In this document: positions 8,000 through 17,336 of the stretch, piece by piece
How positions within the stretch are numbered: the stretch's first letter is position 1
How the letters are laid out: every line of letters begins with the position of its first letter
Assembly: GCF_041080655.1 (NCBI RefSeq)
Contig: NZ_CP163525.1
Span: forward strand, 8,308,001 to 8,372,000
Length of the DNA stretch: 64,000 nucleotides
From: Streptomyces sp. CG4
Lineage (GTDB): Bacteria > Actinomycetota > Actinomycetes > Streptomycetales > Streptomycetaceae
Reading direction: 5' to 3'
The notes under the pieces: model-generated
Told to the model about the DNA's origin: nothing
What the model saw: only the letters and a program-made list of their open reading frames with translations
Database searches by the model: none
Position numbers and translations under genes: made by a program

Positions 8000-8593
8000 T
8001 CACATGGTCATCAGCATGGCCACCATCCCGATCCCCATGGACAGCCGGCAGGCCCGCGCCAGCTCCGGCCGGTCGCCCCAGCCGACGGCCCCGGCCCGGA
8101 TCCCCGCTCCGGGCCCGGTCACGGCTGCGGACCCGCGCCCGGTCGTCGCGACGGCGGCCGGCACCAGGCGGGCGCCGGCGAGCAGGACGTAACCCGCGAA
8201 GTACACCAGCAGGACACCGGTCAGCAGCGGCACGCCGGTGCCGGCGTGTGCGTGATGTGCTTCGGGCGGGGCCGCGGCCATCGCCACCGACATGTAGACC
8301 ATCGCGGACGCGCCCACCAGGTGGTGCAGATGGTGCGGGGCGGCGAGCGCGGCCCACAGCGTGCGCAGTGCCGCCGCGCCGAACACGGCCGCGTACACCG
8401 GCCACGCCCACCGCGGCGGCGTGAACACGGCCGCCGGTACGGCCATCACGGCCATGCCGAAGCCCATCAGTGCCTCGCCGCCCGCGGCCCGGCGCTGCTC
8501 CTCGACGCCGCTGCGCATCCGCAGGAGGCAGTAGGCGCCGGTCGCCGCGCAGAGCGCGACCAGCAGCCACGCTGCCGACACCGGTCCGTGCAC
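8000..8593 (-). CDS. DUF5134-family membrane protein
   Basis: A 197-residue protein with about six predicted membrane helices and a conserved histidine-rich segment (PHHLHHLVGASAMVYM, then PEAHHAHAG), typical of DUF5134. The histidines might bind a metal such as copper, but that is inference. The GTG at 8593 is preferred because GGGGAGG lies seven bases upstream. It precedes the M56 peptidase on the same strand with a gap of about 90 bases and may be expressed with it. Confidence 0.85.
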   Translation of the reverse strand: MHGPVSAAWLLVALCAATGAYCLLRMRSGVEEQRRAAGGEALMGFGMAVMAVPAAVFTPPRWAWPVYAAVFGAAALRTLWAALAAPHHLHHLVGASAMVYMSVAMAAAPPEAHHAHAGTGVPLLTGVLLVYFAGYVLLAGARLVPAAVATTGRGSAAVTGPGAGIRAGAVGWGDRPELARACRLSMGIGMVAMLMTM

Positions 8594-8782
8594 GCGCGCA
8601 CCTCCCCGCTCGACAGTCGGTCGAGGGATGCGATGCCCACGCCGGGCGGAGCGCACGCGAGCGCAAGGGTGTACACGGGGAGCACGTAGCGGAGCACAGC
8701 AGGTGACAGCAGGTGAGCGTGGCGCGGGGGCGAGGGCGCAGCGAGTCCGGGTGTGAGACTCCGCGAGTGACGGCCCCAAATA

Positions 8783-8815
8783 TTTCACTAGTAAAACATA
8801 TGCTAAATTGTTGAA
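8783..8815 (+). promoter_or_regulatory. AT-rich promoter and dyad before the FUSC gene
   Basis: This is an unusually AT-rich patch. TTTCACTAGTAAAA (8783-8796) is a dyad centred on ACTAGT, and TATGCT (8799-8804) resembles a -10 element. The ATG at 8816 has no Shine-Dalgarno sequence, so the mRNA may be leaderless. The dyad is a candidate site for the MarR protein encoded at the end of this operon. Confidence 0.45.
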
Positions 8816-10513
8816 ATGAGCAGTGCGACCCTCCACCGACTTCCCCTCGCCGGAGTGCTCCGCCTCGGGCGTCCCTCCGACATCTGGTTCAAGCCCGCGC
8901 TGAGCGTGGTCGCCGCGGTCGCCCCGCCCAATCTGACCCTGCTGGCTTTCGGCCGCCTCGACCTCGCCATGTACACGATGGCCGGGTCGCTGTGCGCGCT
9001 CTACGGCCACCACCGGCCCTACGCCGCCCGCGCCCGAGTCCTGGCCTGGGTGGTGCTCGGCATGGTCGGCGGCCTCGCCGTCTCCCTGCTCGCCGCGTCG
9101 CTCACCGGCGACGCCGTCGTCCTCGTCACCGTCGGCGCCGTCATGGCGGCCGTCCAGAAGACCGTCTGTGACGCCACCCGGCTCGGACCGCCCGCGCACG
9201 TGGTCCTGACCTTCATCAGCTCCGCCTCGCTGTTCGCGCCGCAGACCCTCGGTCAGGTGCCCGGACACATCGGGCTGGCCCTCGCGGCCGGCGCCTGGGC
9301 CTGGCTGGTCGGCATGGCGCCCGGACTGCTCCGGCCGTACGGTCCCGAGCGCCGCGCCACCGCCCAGGCCCTGAACTCCGCCGCCGCGTACGCCGACACC
9401 CGCGGCACCGCCGACGGCCACGCCCGGGCCCGCGCCGCGAGCGCTGCCGCGATCCACGCCGCCTGGCAGTCCTTGCTCGCCCCCGGGGCCCGCCCCGACC
9501 GCACCCGGCGCGCCCTCGAACGGCTCCTCGTGCGCGCCGAGGTCGCCCTGGCCGCCCCCGCCGACACCGACCCCGCCCGGCTGCGCGCCTGGGCCCGCAA
9601 GCTGCGCGGCACCGCGCGGATCCCGCGCGTCGAGTCCCCGCGCGAGTCCGCCGACGAACTCCTCGGCGTCGAGACCGAACTCGCCCAGCCGCGCAGGCCG
9701 TTGCGGCACCGGCTGGCCCCCCTCGCCCCGATCGCCGCGCGCACCGCGATCGGCTGCGCCCTCGCCGGTTACGCCTCCCTCGCCCTCGGCGTCGGCCGCC
9801 CCTACTGGGCGCTGGTCACCGCGGCCTCCCTCTACCAGGCCAACGTCACCCTCACCTGGAGCCGCGGCATCCAGCGCGTCGTCGGCAACGTGGTCGGCGT
9901 CCTCCTCTTCGCCGCCCTCGCCCCGCTCGCCCATCTCCATCCGGCCGTCCTGGTGCTGTGCTGCCTCGCCCTCAACTTCGGCGCCGAGGCGCTGATCGGC
10001 CGCAACTACTGGCTCGGCAGCGTCTGTGTGACCCCGATGGCCCTGCTCGTCACCGAGTTCGCCCACGCCCAGAACCCGGCCGAGCTGATCACCGAGCGGG
10101 TCGCGGACACCCTCGTCGGTGCCCTGGTCGGCTTCGGCGCGGCCGTCGCGGTCACCAACCGGCGCGCCGGCGACCGCCTCGAACACGCCCTGACCATGGC
10201 AGAACGCGCCCGCGAGAACGCCGCACGGCTGCTGGCCGAGCCGCACCCGGCACCCCGCGCCCTGGAGTCCGCCCGCCGTGCCCTCGCCGCCGCCCTCGCC
10301 GACCTGCGTGCCACGGCCGACGCCGCGTCAGGCGAGTGGTGGCAACGCGCCCTGCCCGAGGAGCGGGTCGTCCTCGCCGAACAGACCGGACATCGTACGC
10401 TCGCGGCGACGGTACGACGGCAGGGCTTCGTACCGCAGGACTACGACGACCAGGTCCAGGACCAGGACCGGGGTCATGACCCGGGCAGGACGACGGAGGG
10501 CATACGGCCATGA
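8816..10513 (+). CDS. FUSC-family (fusaric acid resistance-like) membrane protein
   Basis: A 565-residue inner-membrane protein with two membrane blocks (about 25-170 and 300-445), each followed by a soluble helical region, the layout of FUSC/aromatic-acid exporter proteins. The central helical region (about 180-290) and the C-terminal tail are rich in Ala and Arg. It probably exports a small aromatic or amphipathic compound; no substrate can be read. No Shine-Dalgarno sequence precedes the ATG. It overlaps the following MarR gene by four bases (ATGA), so the two are translationally coupled. Confidence 0.85.
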   Translation: MSSATLHRLPLAGVLRLGRPSDIWFKPALSVVAAVAPPNLTLLAFGRLDLAMYTMAGSLCALYGHHRPYAARARVLAWVVLGMVGGLAVSLLAASLTGDAVVLVTVGAVMAAVQKTVCDATRLGPPAHVVLTFISSASLFAPQTLGQVPGHIGLALAAGAWAWLVGMAPGLLRPYGPERRATAQALNSAAAYADTRGTADGHARARAASAAAIHAAWQSLLAPGARPDRTRRALERLLVRAEVALAAPADTDPARLRAWARKLRGTARIPRVESPRESADELLGVETELAQPRRPLRHRLAPLAPIAARTAIGCALAGYASLALGVGRPYWALVTAASLYQANVTLTWSRGIQRVVGNVVGVLLFAALAPLAHLHPAVLVLCCLALNFGAEALIGRNYWLGSVCVTPMALLVTEFAHAQNPAELITERVADTLVGALVGFGAAVAVTNRRAGDRLEHALTMAERARENAARLLAEPHPAPRALESARRALAAALADLRATADAASGEWWQRALPEERVVLAEQTGHRTLAATVRRQGFVPQDYDDQVQDQDRGHDPGRTTEGIRP

Positions 10514-11208
10514 CGGCGACGAACGGCGGACGGGCGCCGGTGGACGACACGGCCGGATCGGACGGCGCGGCCGAAGGGGATCCTGCGGGCGGCCATGGGC
10601 CCGCCGGCGCCGAACCGGGCAGCGGCGATGCCACGGCCGGCACCCGCCCACGGCACAGCGGCTCACCCGCAACCGGCCCCGGCACGGACACCCGAGCCGC
10701 CGACCGTCAGGACACCGTCGCCGCCGTGGTCCGGCAGTGGCAGGCCGTGCACCCCGAGTTGGACACCGGGCCCATGGAGGTCATCGGCCGGATCAACCGC
10801 TGTGCCGCGCTGCTCCAGCAGGCCGAGGACGCGCCGCTGCGCCGGGCCGGGCTGAGCCGCCCCGAGTTCGATCTGCTGGGCGCGCTGCGCCGGACCGGCC
10901 ACGAGCTCACCCCGGGTGAGCTGGCCCGGGAGACCTTCTCCTCCGGGGCCGCCGTCACCAAGCGGCTCAAGCAGCTGACGGAACGCGGACTGGTCGAGCG
11001 GCGCGGCGACACCCGCGACCGCCGCGTCGCCCATCTGCGTCTCACCGACGCCGGCCGCGGGCTGGTCGACGGCATCCTCCCGGAGCAACTCGCCTACGAG
11101 ACCGCCGTACTGTCCGTCCTGGCGCCCGAAGGACAGGGCGAACTCGCCTCCCTGCTCGCCGAGTTGCTCGGCCGACTGGAGGGACGGACGGGAGCGCTGC
11201 GGGCGTAG
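10510..11208 (+). CDS. MarR-family transcriptional regulator with long disordered N-terminus
   Basis: A 232-residue regulator. Residues 1-65 are Gly/Ala/Thr-rich and look disordered; the MarR winged helix occupies about 75-205, with LTPGELARETFSSGAAVTKR as helix-turn-helix and a DTRDRRVAHLRLT wing. The start overlaps the FUSC stop by four bases. An in-frame start closer to the domain may exist but none has a clear ribosome site. It most likely controls the FUSC operon in response to a phenolic ligand, as is known for the family. Confidence 0.85.
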   Translation: MTATNGGRAPVDDTAGSDGAAEGDPAGGHGPAGAEPGSGDATAGTRPRHSGSPATGPGTDTRAADRQDTVAAVVRQWQAVHPELDTGPMEVIGRINRCAALLQQAEDAPLRRAGLSRPEFDLLGALRRTGHELTPGELARETFSSGAAVTKRLKQLTERGLVERRGDTRDRRVAHLRLTDAGRGLVDGILPEQLAYETAVLSVLAPEGQGELASLLAELLGRLEGRTGALRA

Positions 11209-11233
11209 GGGCCCGGTGCGCCCCGGAACGCTC

Positions 11234-11998
11234 TCACCCCTCCTCGCCCGCCAGGTGCACCCCGAACGCCGCGCCCTGCGGATCCCGCAGCACCGCGATA
11301 CGCGGCCCGTCCGGCACCGACACGGGGGCCAGGACGACCGCTCCGCCCGCGCTCTGCGCGACGTCGGCCGTCGCGTCCACGTCGGTCACCGCGAAGTACG
11401 GCAGCCAGTGCGGCGGCACCTCGGGCGGGAACCGGTCGCCCATGTCGGCCATGCCGCCGAAGTCGTCGCCGTCGATGCCCCACTGCGTGTACCACTCCGA
11501 GGCGTTGACGCTCCAGCCGAACACCGTGGTGTAGAAGTCCCGGGCCCGCTCGGTGTCCCGGGTGGCCAGCTCCACCCAGCCGAGGGACCCGGGCGCGTTG
11601 AACAGCCCGGCGCCCGCGTAGGACCGCGCCTGCCAGACCTGGAACACCGCGCCCGTCGGATCACGGACCACCGCGAACCGGCCCAGGTCGAACACGTCCG
11701 TCGGGCCGAGGATCACCGTCCCGCCGGCCTCCTCCACGTGTCGTACCGCCGTGTCCGCGTCCGGCACCGCGAAGGAGACGTTCCACGCCACCGGCTGGGA
11801 CTCCTGGTACAGCGGGGTGAGCGCGGCGACCGCCGCGTCGCCCAGGTGCGCCACCGTGTACCCGCCCGCCTCCTTGCGTGCATCGGTCTCCGGCCGCCAT
11901 CCGAACAACTCGGTGTAGAACCGCTTGGCCCCCTCCAGATCGCTGGTCCCCAGCTCCGTCCAGCACGGTCCGCCGGTCACCGGCTTGTCGAACTTCAT
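11234..11998 (-). CDS. VOC-family protein with two glyoxalase-like domains
   Basis: A 254-residue protein built from two vicinal-oxygen-chelate repeats (about 5-120 and 135-250), each opening with a WxEL strand and SDLEGAKRFYTELFGW / DTERARDFYTTVFGW helices. Such tandem proteins are annotated as glyoxalase or bleomycin-resistance-like; no catalytic function can be assigned. The ATG at 11998 is preferred to the GTG at 12001 because AAGGA then sits at six bases. The gene is convergent with the MarR gene. Confidence 0.87.
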   Translation of the reverse strand: MKFDKPVTGGPCWTELGTSDLEGAKRFYTELFGWRPETDARKEAGGYTVAHLGDAAVAALTPLYQESQPVAWNVSFAVPDADTAVRHVEEAGGTVILGPTDVFDLGRFAVVRDPTGAVFQVWQARSYAGAGLFNAPGSLGWVELATRDTERARDFYTTVFGWSVNASEWYTQWGIDGDDFGGMADMGDRFPPEVPPHWLPYFAVTDVDATADVAQSAGGAVVLAPVSVPDGPRIAVLRDPQGAAFGVHLAGEEG

Positions 11999-12151
11999 CA
12001 CGGTTCCTTTGCGTCGGGGCGGGCCGCCGCAGCGCCCAGGGACGTCTTACGGCACGCTAACCCCGGCTTCCAGTCGCGGCCATCCGGGGCGCTCCCCGCG
12101 GGCACGCAATTCGCTTGCCGACGCGGCGCGGGGTGCGCGAGGGTTCCCGCC

Positions 12152-13006
12152 ATGGAGACCGAGGACACCACGGCACCCTCGCTGGCCGGGGAGATCGCCG
12201 AGTACTACGGACGCGACCGGGAGGACGCCCGGCTGCGCGCGGGCACGGGGCGGCTCGAGTTCTGGCGCACCCAGGACGTGCTGCGCAGGCTCCTGCCGCC
12301 CGCTCCGGTCCGGATCCTCGACGTGGGCGGCGGCAGCGGCGTGCACGCGGAGTGGCTCGCCGGCGACGGCCACGACGTGGAAGTCCTCGACCCGGTACCC
12401 CTGCACGTCGAGAGGGCGGCGCGGCTGCCGGGCGTGCGGGCACGCCAGGGCGACGCCCGCGCCCTGGCCGCCCCGGACGCGTCCGTGGACGTCGCGCTGC
12501 TCCTCGGGCCGCTCTACCACCTGCCCGAGCGCCCGGACCGGATCCGGGCCCTCGCCGAGGCCCGCCGGGTGGTACGGCCGGGCGGTCTGGTGGTCGCCGC
12601 CACGATCAACCGGTTCGCTCCGCTGCACGACAATCTGAGCACCGGGCTCTACTTCGATGCCGAGCACCGGCCGCAGATCGAGGCCGCCGTGGGGGACGGG
12701 CGGATGCGCCCGACCGGTCGGCCGAAGTCCCTGTTCACCACGGCCTACTTCCATGAACCCGCCGACGTTCCCGCCGAGTTCGCGGACGCCGGACTGACGC
12801 CGCAGGGGCAGTACGGTCTCGAAGGCGCGGCCTGGCTGATGGGCGACATCGCCTCCTGGCTCGACGACCCCGAGCGCCGGCCGCTGGTTCTCGCGGCGAT
12901 GCGGCGCACCGAGTCCGTTCCCTCACTGCTCGGCATCAGCGGTCACGTGCTCACCGCGGGCACCAGGCCCGCGAAGGGGAACGGACGTCAGACGGCCGAA
13001 CCCTAG
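12152..13006 (+). CDS. Class I SAM-dependent methyltransferase
   Basis: A 284-residue methyltransferase. SAM motif I is RILDVGGGSGVHAEWLA at about residue 53, the acidic motif II strand is VEVLDPVPLH, and motif IV is VALLLGPLYHL, which lacks the NPPY motif of DNA or protein methylases and fits a small-molecule methylase. The start ATG at 12152 follows GAGGG. It ends tail to tail with a VOC gene and the two stop codons share the same CTAG. Substrate unknown. Confidence 0.85.
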   Translation: METEDTTAPSLAGEIAEYYGRDREDARLRAGTGRLEFWRTQDVLRRLLPPAPVRILDVGGGSGVHAEWLAGDGHDVEVLDPVPLHVERAARLPGVRARQGDARALAAPDASVDVALLLGPLYHLPERPDRIRALAEARRVVRPGGLVVAATINRFAPLHDNLSTGLYFDAEHRPQIEAAVGDGRMRPTGRPKSLFTTAYFHEPADVPAEFADAGLTPQGQYGLEGAAWLMGDIASWLDDPERRPLVLAAMRRTESVPSLLGISGHVLTAGTRPAKGNGRQTAEP

Positions 13007-13395
13007 ATCCCCGGCCGGTAGCGCATCGGATGGTCCGCCGGGACCTCCACCAGCGCGATGCGGATGCCGTCGGGGTCGGCGATCCACATCTCGATCAGGC
13101 CCCACGGCTCCTTCATCGGCGGCCGGACGACGTCGACGTCCTTCGCCCGCAGTTCCTCGTGCGCGGCCGCCACGCTGTCGACCTGCAGCCACAGCCGGAT
13201 CGCGGACGACGGCGGGGTCTCGGACCGCCCGGAGACCTCCAGGAAGCCGCCGCCGAGGAAGTAGACCGTCCCGCGCTCGGGCCCCGTACCGAACTCGCGG
13301 TAGACGGGCAGCCCCAGCCGCTCACCGTAGAAGGTCCGGGAGCGCTCGGGGTCGGTGGGGCAGAGCAGTGTCCGGCTGCTGAGTACGTGCACCAT
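13003..13395 (-). CDS. VOC-family glyoxalase-like protein
   Basis: A 130-residue single-repeat VOC protein. It opens MVHVLSSRTLLCPTDPERS, has the beta-alpha-beta-beta-beta layout, and ends with the metal-side Glu in the WIADPDGIRIALVEV strand. Proteins like this are often called glyoxalase/bleomycin resistance, but the ligand is unknown. Start ATG at 13395 has only weak ribosome-site similarity. Its stop overlaps the stop of the convergent methyltransferase. Confidence 0.85.
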   Translation of the reverse strand: MVHVLSSRTLLCPTDPERSRTFYGERLGLPVYREFGTGPERGTVYFLGGGFLEVSGRSETPPSSAIRLWLQVDSVAAAHEELRAKDVDVVRPPMKEPWGLIEMWIADPDGIRIALVEVPADHPMRYRPGI

Positions 13396-13464
13396 GCAGG
13401 CGGAGCCTAATGGCAGGGTTACCCTCGACCCTGGCTGAGCCACGCCGAGATCGGAGACCGCCTC

Positions 13465-14004
13465 ATGGAGAACCCCGCCGCCGGACCCAGCTTCCGGGAC
13501 GCCACCGACGCCGACGTCGACGCGCTGGTCGCGCTGATCGAGTCGGCCTACCGCGGGGACGCCAGCCGGGCCGGGTGGACCACCGAGGCGGACATCCTGG
13601 ACGGCCGGCGGACGGATCCCGAGGGCGTGCGCGAGGTGATCAAGTCACCGGACAGCCGACTGCTGACGGTGGAACAGGACGGCCGGATCATCGCCTGCTG
13701 CCAGCTCGAACACCGCGGTGACCACGCCTACTTCGGGATGTTCGCGGTGAGCCCCACCCTGCAGGGCGCCGGTCTCGGCAAGCAGGTCATGGCCGAGGCC
13801 GAGCGCCGGGTGCGCGAGATCTGGGGGGCCACGGAGATGCACATGACGGTGATCTCCGTCCGGGACGATCTGATCGCCTGGTACGAGCGTCGCGGCTACC
13901 GCCGTACGGGACAGATGTCGCCCTTCCCGTACGGCGATGAACGCTTCGGCATCCCGCAGCGCGACGACCTGCAGTTCGAGCTCCTGGTCAAGAAGCTCGG
14001 CTGA
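13465..14004 (+). CDS. GNAT-family N-acetyltransferase
   Basis: A 179-residue acetyltransferase. The acetyl-CoA pyrophosphate loop is visible as LQGAGLGKQVMAEAE (about 96-110), preceded by the MFAVSPT strand and followed by WYERRGYRRTGQ. GGAG precedes the ATG by eight bases. The substrate amine cannot be predicted. Confidence 0.9.
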   Translation: MENPAAGPSFRDATDADVDALVALIESAYRGDASRAGWTTEADILDGRRTDPEGVREVIKSPDSRLLTVEQDGRIIACCQLEHRGDHAYFGMFAVSPTLQGAGLGKQVMAEAERRVREIWGATEMHMTVISVRDDLIAWYERRGYRRTGQMSPFPYGDERFGIPQRDDLQFELLVKKLG

Positions 14005-14021
14005 ACATTCCCGCGTGATCC

Positions 14022-14705
14022 CTACGCGGTGAAGCGTGCCGTGCGCTTGATCTCCGGGAGGTCGGTCGTCGCGCCGTCCAGCTCCAGGGCGCGGACCAAC
14101 CGGAGATGATTGTGCGTGTTGACGACCCAGCCGATGATCCGCAGCCCGGACGCGCGCGCGTGCTCGACGACCTCCAGGGTGAGCCGGCGGATGTCGAGAC
14201 AGACGGTCGCCGCGCCCAGGGCGACCGCGCGCTCGGCCACGTCCATGCCGTAGCGGCTCGCGATCAGCGCCGTGCGGACGCCGGGCACCAGCCGGGCGAT
14301 CTCGGTGATCACCTCGTCCTGGAACGAGGACACCTCCACGCGCCCGACAAGGTCGCGCTCGTGCATCGCCGCCGCCAGCGCCCGGGCCGCCGCCACGTCC
14401 TTGATCTCGACCTGCAGCGGTGTGCGCACCGCGCTCAGCACCTCTTCGAACACCGGCACCCGCGCTCCGTCGCCCGCGTCCAGGACCCGCAGCTCGGCGA
14501 GGGTCTTGTCGGCGATCGGCCCGGTGCCGTCGGTCGTACGGTCCACCTCGGCGTCGTGCATGACGACCAGGGCGCCGTCCTTGCTCAGGTGCAGATCGAG
14601 TTCGATGACGTCGAGGCCGGCTTCCTGGGCGGCGACGAAGGAGCGAAGGGTGTTCTCGGGTGCGACACCCATGACCCCGCGGTGACCGATGGTAAGAAAG
14701 TTCAA
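14022..14705 (-). CDS. Glycerophosphodiester phosphodiesterase
   Basis: A 227-residue GDPD-type TIM-barrel hydrolase that splits glycerophosphodiesters to an alcohol and glycerol-3-phosphate. The N-terminal catalytic HRG (residues 8-10), the PENT motif and the metal ligands in ELDLHLSKDG (36-45) and VMHD are all present. The start must be the TTG at 14705, since the next in-frame ATG (residue 12) would remove the catalytic His and Arg. No signal peptide, so it acts inside the cell. Confidence 0.9.
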   Translation of the reverse strand: MNFLTIGHRGVMGVAPENTLRSFVAAQEAGLDVIELDLHLSKDGALVVMHDAEVDRTTDGTGPIADKTLAELRVLDAGDGARVPVFEEVLSAVRTPLQVEIKDVAAARALAAAMHERDLVGRVEVSSFQDEVITEIARLVPGVRTALIASRYGMDVAERAVALGAATVCLDIRRLTLEVVEHARASGLRIIGWVVNTHNHLRLVRALELDGATTDLPEIKRTARFTA

Positions 14706-15141
14706 GGTTCGACTCGCTTCCGTCGACGGCGGCTCGGCACGCGCGGGACGGGCGGACGCCGTCGTCCGCGCGAGCAGAATCGCAGCCTAGTGGGCGTGAC
14801 CCGCGATGAACCCGCACGTGCATGAGGCATCCGGGGCGCGGCCGTGTCCCAGCTGGCCGGTAACCGCCCCCGCATCACCCTGCCGTGGGCGAGTCCCCGC
14901 TCGCCTTGACCGTTCCGCGACGTGCGCGTGACCACCCTGCGTCGAGCGCGTGACCGCGCCGCGAAGTGCCACGCCAGGGCCGGTCGCCCTCGATGAAAGT
15001 GAGCGTCGTCACGGTTTCCGGCAGGAAAAACATCGGTGACCAAGGCGCCGGACAGAATAATTTCCCGAGCAGGCTCTTGCTGGCGGAAACCGGGTATGCA
15101 TACGGTGTCCTTACGCGAGGTTCTCCCGTGGAGGATGGGAC
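14706..15141. other. Intergenic region with a spaced inverted repeat and possible ECF-type promoter
   Basis: This 436-base gap lacks a supported gene. GGTTTCCGGCAG (15013-15024) and CTGGCGGAAACC (15080-15091) form a spaced inverted repeat with 11 of 12 matches. The right copy holds GGAAAC about 16 bases before GTC, which resembles -35/-10 elements of extracytoplasmic-function sigma promoters and points toward the DUF6421 operon. The left half of the gap shows nothing I can support. Confidence 0.4.
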
Positions 15142-16539
15142 ATGACGGAAATTCTTGTGCAGGCGGCTACGGGGGGACCGGCTCCTTCATCGATCAGGGT
15201 GGTGGAGCACCCGGCCTGGTCCGTGCTCAAGGATGCCGTGGAGCAGATCCGGCCATGGCAGTCGAAGGACGGATCGATCGACTTCGAGGCCGAGGGCGCC
15301 CCGGTCAGGGCGGACGTCGAGGCCGCCGTACGGCTTGTCGTCGACGCGGTCGAGCAGCTCTCCCCGCTGCTCCCGCACGACGAGGCCTATCACGAGGCCC
15401 TGGTGAAGGATCTGCACCACTGGGTCGAGGGCGGCTTCCAGGTGCCGGACTTCCTGGACTCCCTGCTGGCCTTCCAGCCCGCCGCGCAGCGCGCGGACGG
15501 CCTGCAGCACCTGGTCGTCTTCCCCATGTACACGCAGAACGGCAACCCGGACCGCAACCTGGAGGCGGTCGTGCTGCGGATGGTCTGGCCCGATTGGCTG
15601 GCCGAGCTGGAGCGCACCCGCTACGACAACCCGCTGTTCTGCGGCATCACGTTCGAGGACTTCACCTCGGGCTACGACACCAACTCCGCCGTCCTGTTCC
15701 CGGAGACGATCGCCGTACGCGAAGCGCCGGAACGTTTTTCCTGGGGTGGCATCTTCTGTGACCGCGAGGCCGCGCGCTTCCGCCGGGTGACCGACGCCGC
15801 CGTCGACATCCTGGGTCTGGAGCTGCCCGAGGACATCGCCGCGATGATCCACGACCAGAAGCGCTGCGAAGAGGCCTTCGTGCTGTGGGACATGGTCCAC
15901 GACCGCACCCACAGCCACGGCGACCTGCCGTTCGACCCGTTCATGATCAAGCAGCGCCAGCCGTTCTGGATGTACGGCCTGGAGGAGCTGCGCTGCGACC
16001 TCACCGCCTTCAAGGAGGCCGTGAAGCTGCAGGCGGACGGCGTCCCACAGGCCCGTGACGTGCAGTACGCGGTCCTCTTCGACCGCATGTTCCGCTTCCC
16101 CGTCACCGGCGACCGCGTCCGCAACTACGACGGCGTCGGCGGCCAGCTGCTCTTCGCCTACCTGCACAAGCACGACGTCATCCGCTGGACCGACAACAAG
16201 CTCTCCATCGACTGGGAGCGCGCCCCGCAGGTCACCAACGAGCTGTGCGCCGAGATCGAGAAGCTCTACAAGGACGGCATCGACCGCCCCAAGCTCGTGC
16301 ACTGGTTCGCCGGCTACGAGCTGGTCTCGACCTACCTCGCCCCGCACCCCGGTTCCCGGTGGGCCAAGGGCCCGGACGCCCTCGACCTGACCCAGCCGCC
16401 ACGCAAACTCGTGGACGACGTGCTTCCGGACGAGTTTCCGCTGAGCATGTTCTATGAGGCTCTGTCCAAGAAGCTGAAGAATGTGATCGCCTCCACCAAG
16501 GGCATCACGGCGGACGGCGCCGAGCGGATCGCCGCGTGA
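15142..16539 (+). CDS. DUF6421-family protein
   Basis: A 465-residue soluble protein of unknown function, matching what I recall of the actinobacterial DUF6421 family. Visible features are conserved aromatic and acidic stretches (GITFEDFTSGYDTNSA, FVLWDMVHDRTHSHGDLPFD) and a His/Asp-rich segment (HDRTHSHGD, about residues 253-261) that could bind a metal, though this is inference. GGAGG precedes the ATG at 15142. It is the first gene of a three-gene operon with an SDR and a threonine aldolase-type enzyme. Confidence 0.88.
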   Translation: MTEILVQAATGGPAPSSIRVVEHPAWSVLKDAVEQIRPWQSKDGSIDFEAEGAPVRADVEAAVRLVVDAVEQLSPLLPHDEAYHEALVKDLHHWVEGGFQVPDFLDSLLAFQPAAQRADGLQHLVVFPMYTQNGNPDRNLEAVVLRMVWPDWLAELERTRYDNPLFCGITFEDFTSGYDTNSAVLFPETIAVREAPERFSWGGIFCDREAARFRRVTDAAVDILGLELPEDIAAMIHDQKRCEEAFVLWDMVHDRTHSHGDLPFDPFMIKQRQPFWMYGLEELRCDLTAFKEAVKLQADGVPQARDVQYAVLFDRMFRFPVTGDRVRNYDGVGGQLLFAYLHKHDVIRWTDNKLSIDWERAPQVTNELCAEIEKLYKDGIDRPKLVHWFAGYELVSTYLAPHPGSRWAKGPDALDLTQPPRKLVDDVLPDEFPLSMFYEALSKKLKNVIASTKGITADGAERIAA

Positions 16540-16577
16540 GCGACCGCGTCCAGAACACTGTTCAAGAGGGGAAGAAC

Positions 16578-17336
16578 GTGGGGAACAACGGGTCTCTGAG
16601 TGGTGCGGTGATCGCGGTGGCCGGCGCGGGCGGACCCGCGGGGCGCGCGACGCTGCTGCGCCTGGCCGAGGCCGGGGCGACCGTCGTCGGGGCGGACAAC
16701 GACCCGCAGCGTCTGTCGGAGGCCGTGGACGCGGCCCGCTACGCCTCCGGTGGCGCCACCGTCACCGGCGACACCGTGGATCTGCTCGACCTGCAGTCCA
16801 CCCGGGAGTGGGCCGCCCACATCGAGAAGGACTTCGGGCGGGTCGACGGCCTCGTCCACCTGGTCGGCGGCTGGCGCGGCAGCGAGACCTTCACGAAGAC
16901 CAGCCTGGACGACTGGGACTTCCTGGAGCTGCTGCTCGTCAAGACCGTGCAGCACACCTCCCTCGCCTTCCACGAGGCGCTGCAGCGCAGCGAGCGCGGC
17001 CGGTACGTCCTGATCAGTGCGGCCGGCGCGAGCAAGCCCACCGCGGGCAACGCCGCGTACTCCGCCGCCAAGGCCGCGGCCGAGGCGTGGACGCTGGCCA
17101 TGGCCGACTACTTCCGCAAGGCGGGGGTCTCCGAGGGCGCCGAGGGTCCCACCTCCGCGGCTACGATCCTGGTGGTGAAGGCGCTGGTGCACGACGCGAT
17201 GCGCGCCGAACGCCCCAACGCGAAGTTCGCGGGCTTCACGGACGTCAAGGACCTCGCCGAGGCCATCGAGGGCGTCTGGGCCAAGTCCGCCGCCGAAGTG
17301 AATGGAAACCGTCTGTGGCTGACCGAGAAGCCGTGA
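16578..17336 (+). CDS. Short-chain dehydrogenase/reductase
   Basis: A Rossmann-fold oxidoreductase of about 252 residues. The nucleotide-binding loop VAGAGGPAGRA is near the N-terminus (canonical TGxxxGxG is modified), the NADP-side acidic residue follows in VVGADNDPQ, and the active-site pair is YSAAKAA (YxxxK) with the upstream Ser in ISAAGAS. I chose GTG at 16578, which has AGAGGGGA six bases before it; an alternative GTG at 16536 overlaps the DUF6421 stop (GTGA). Substrate unknown. Confidence 0.87.
   Translation: MGNNGSLSGAVIAVAGAGGPAGRATLLRLAEAGATVVGADNDPQRLSEAVDAARYASGGATVTGDTVDLLDLQSTREWAAHIEKDFGRVDGLVHLVGGWRGSETFTKTSLDDWDFLELLLVKTVQHTSLAFHEALQRSERGRYVLISAAGASKPTAGNAAYSAAKAAAEAWTLAMADYFRKAGVSEGAEGPTSAATILVVKALVHDAMRAERPNAKFAGFTDVKDLAEAIEGVWAKSAAEVNGNRLWLTEKP

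Noticed and set aside
6971..8593. A BlaI/BlaR-type beta-lactam sensing system
   Set aside because: The M56 protein lacks a penicillin-binding sensor domain and no BlaI-type repressor is adjacent.
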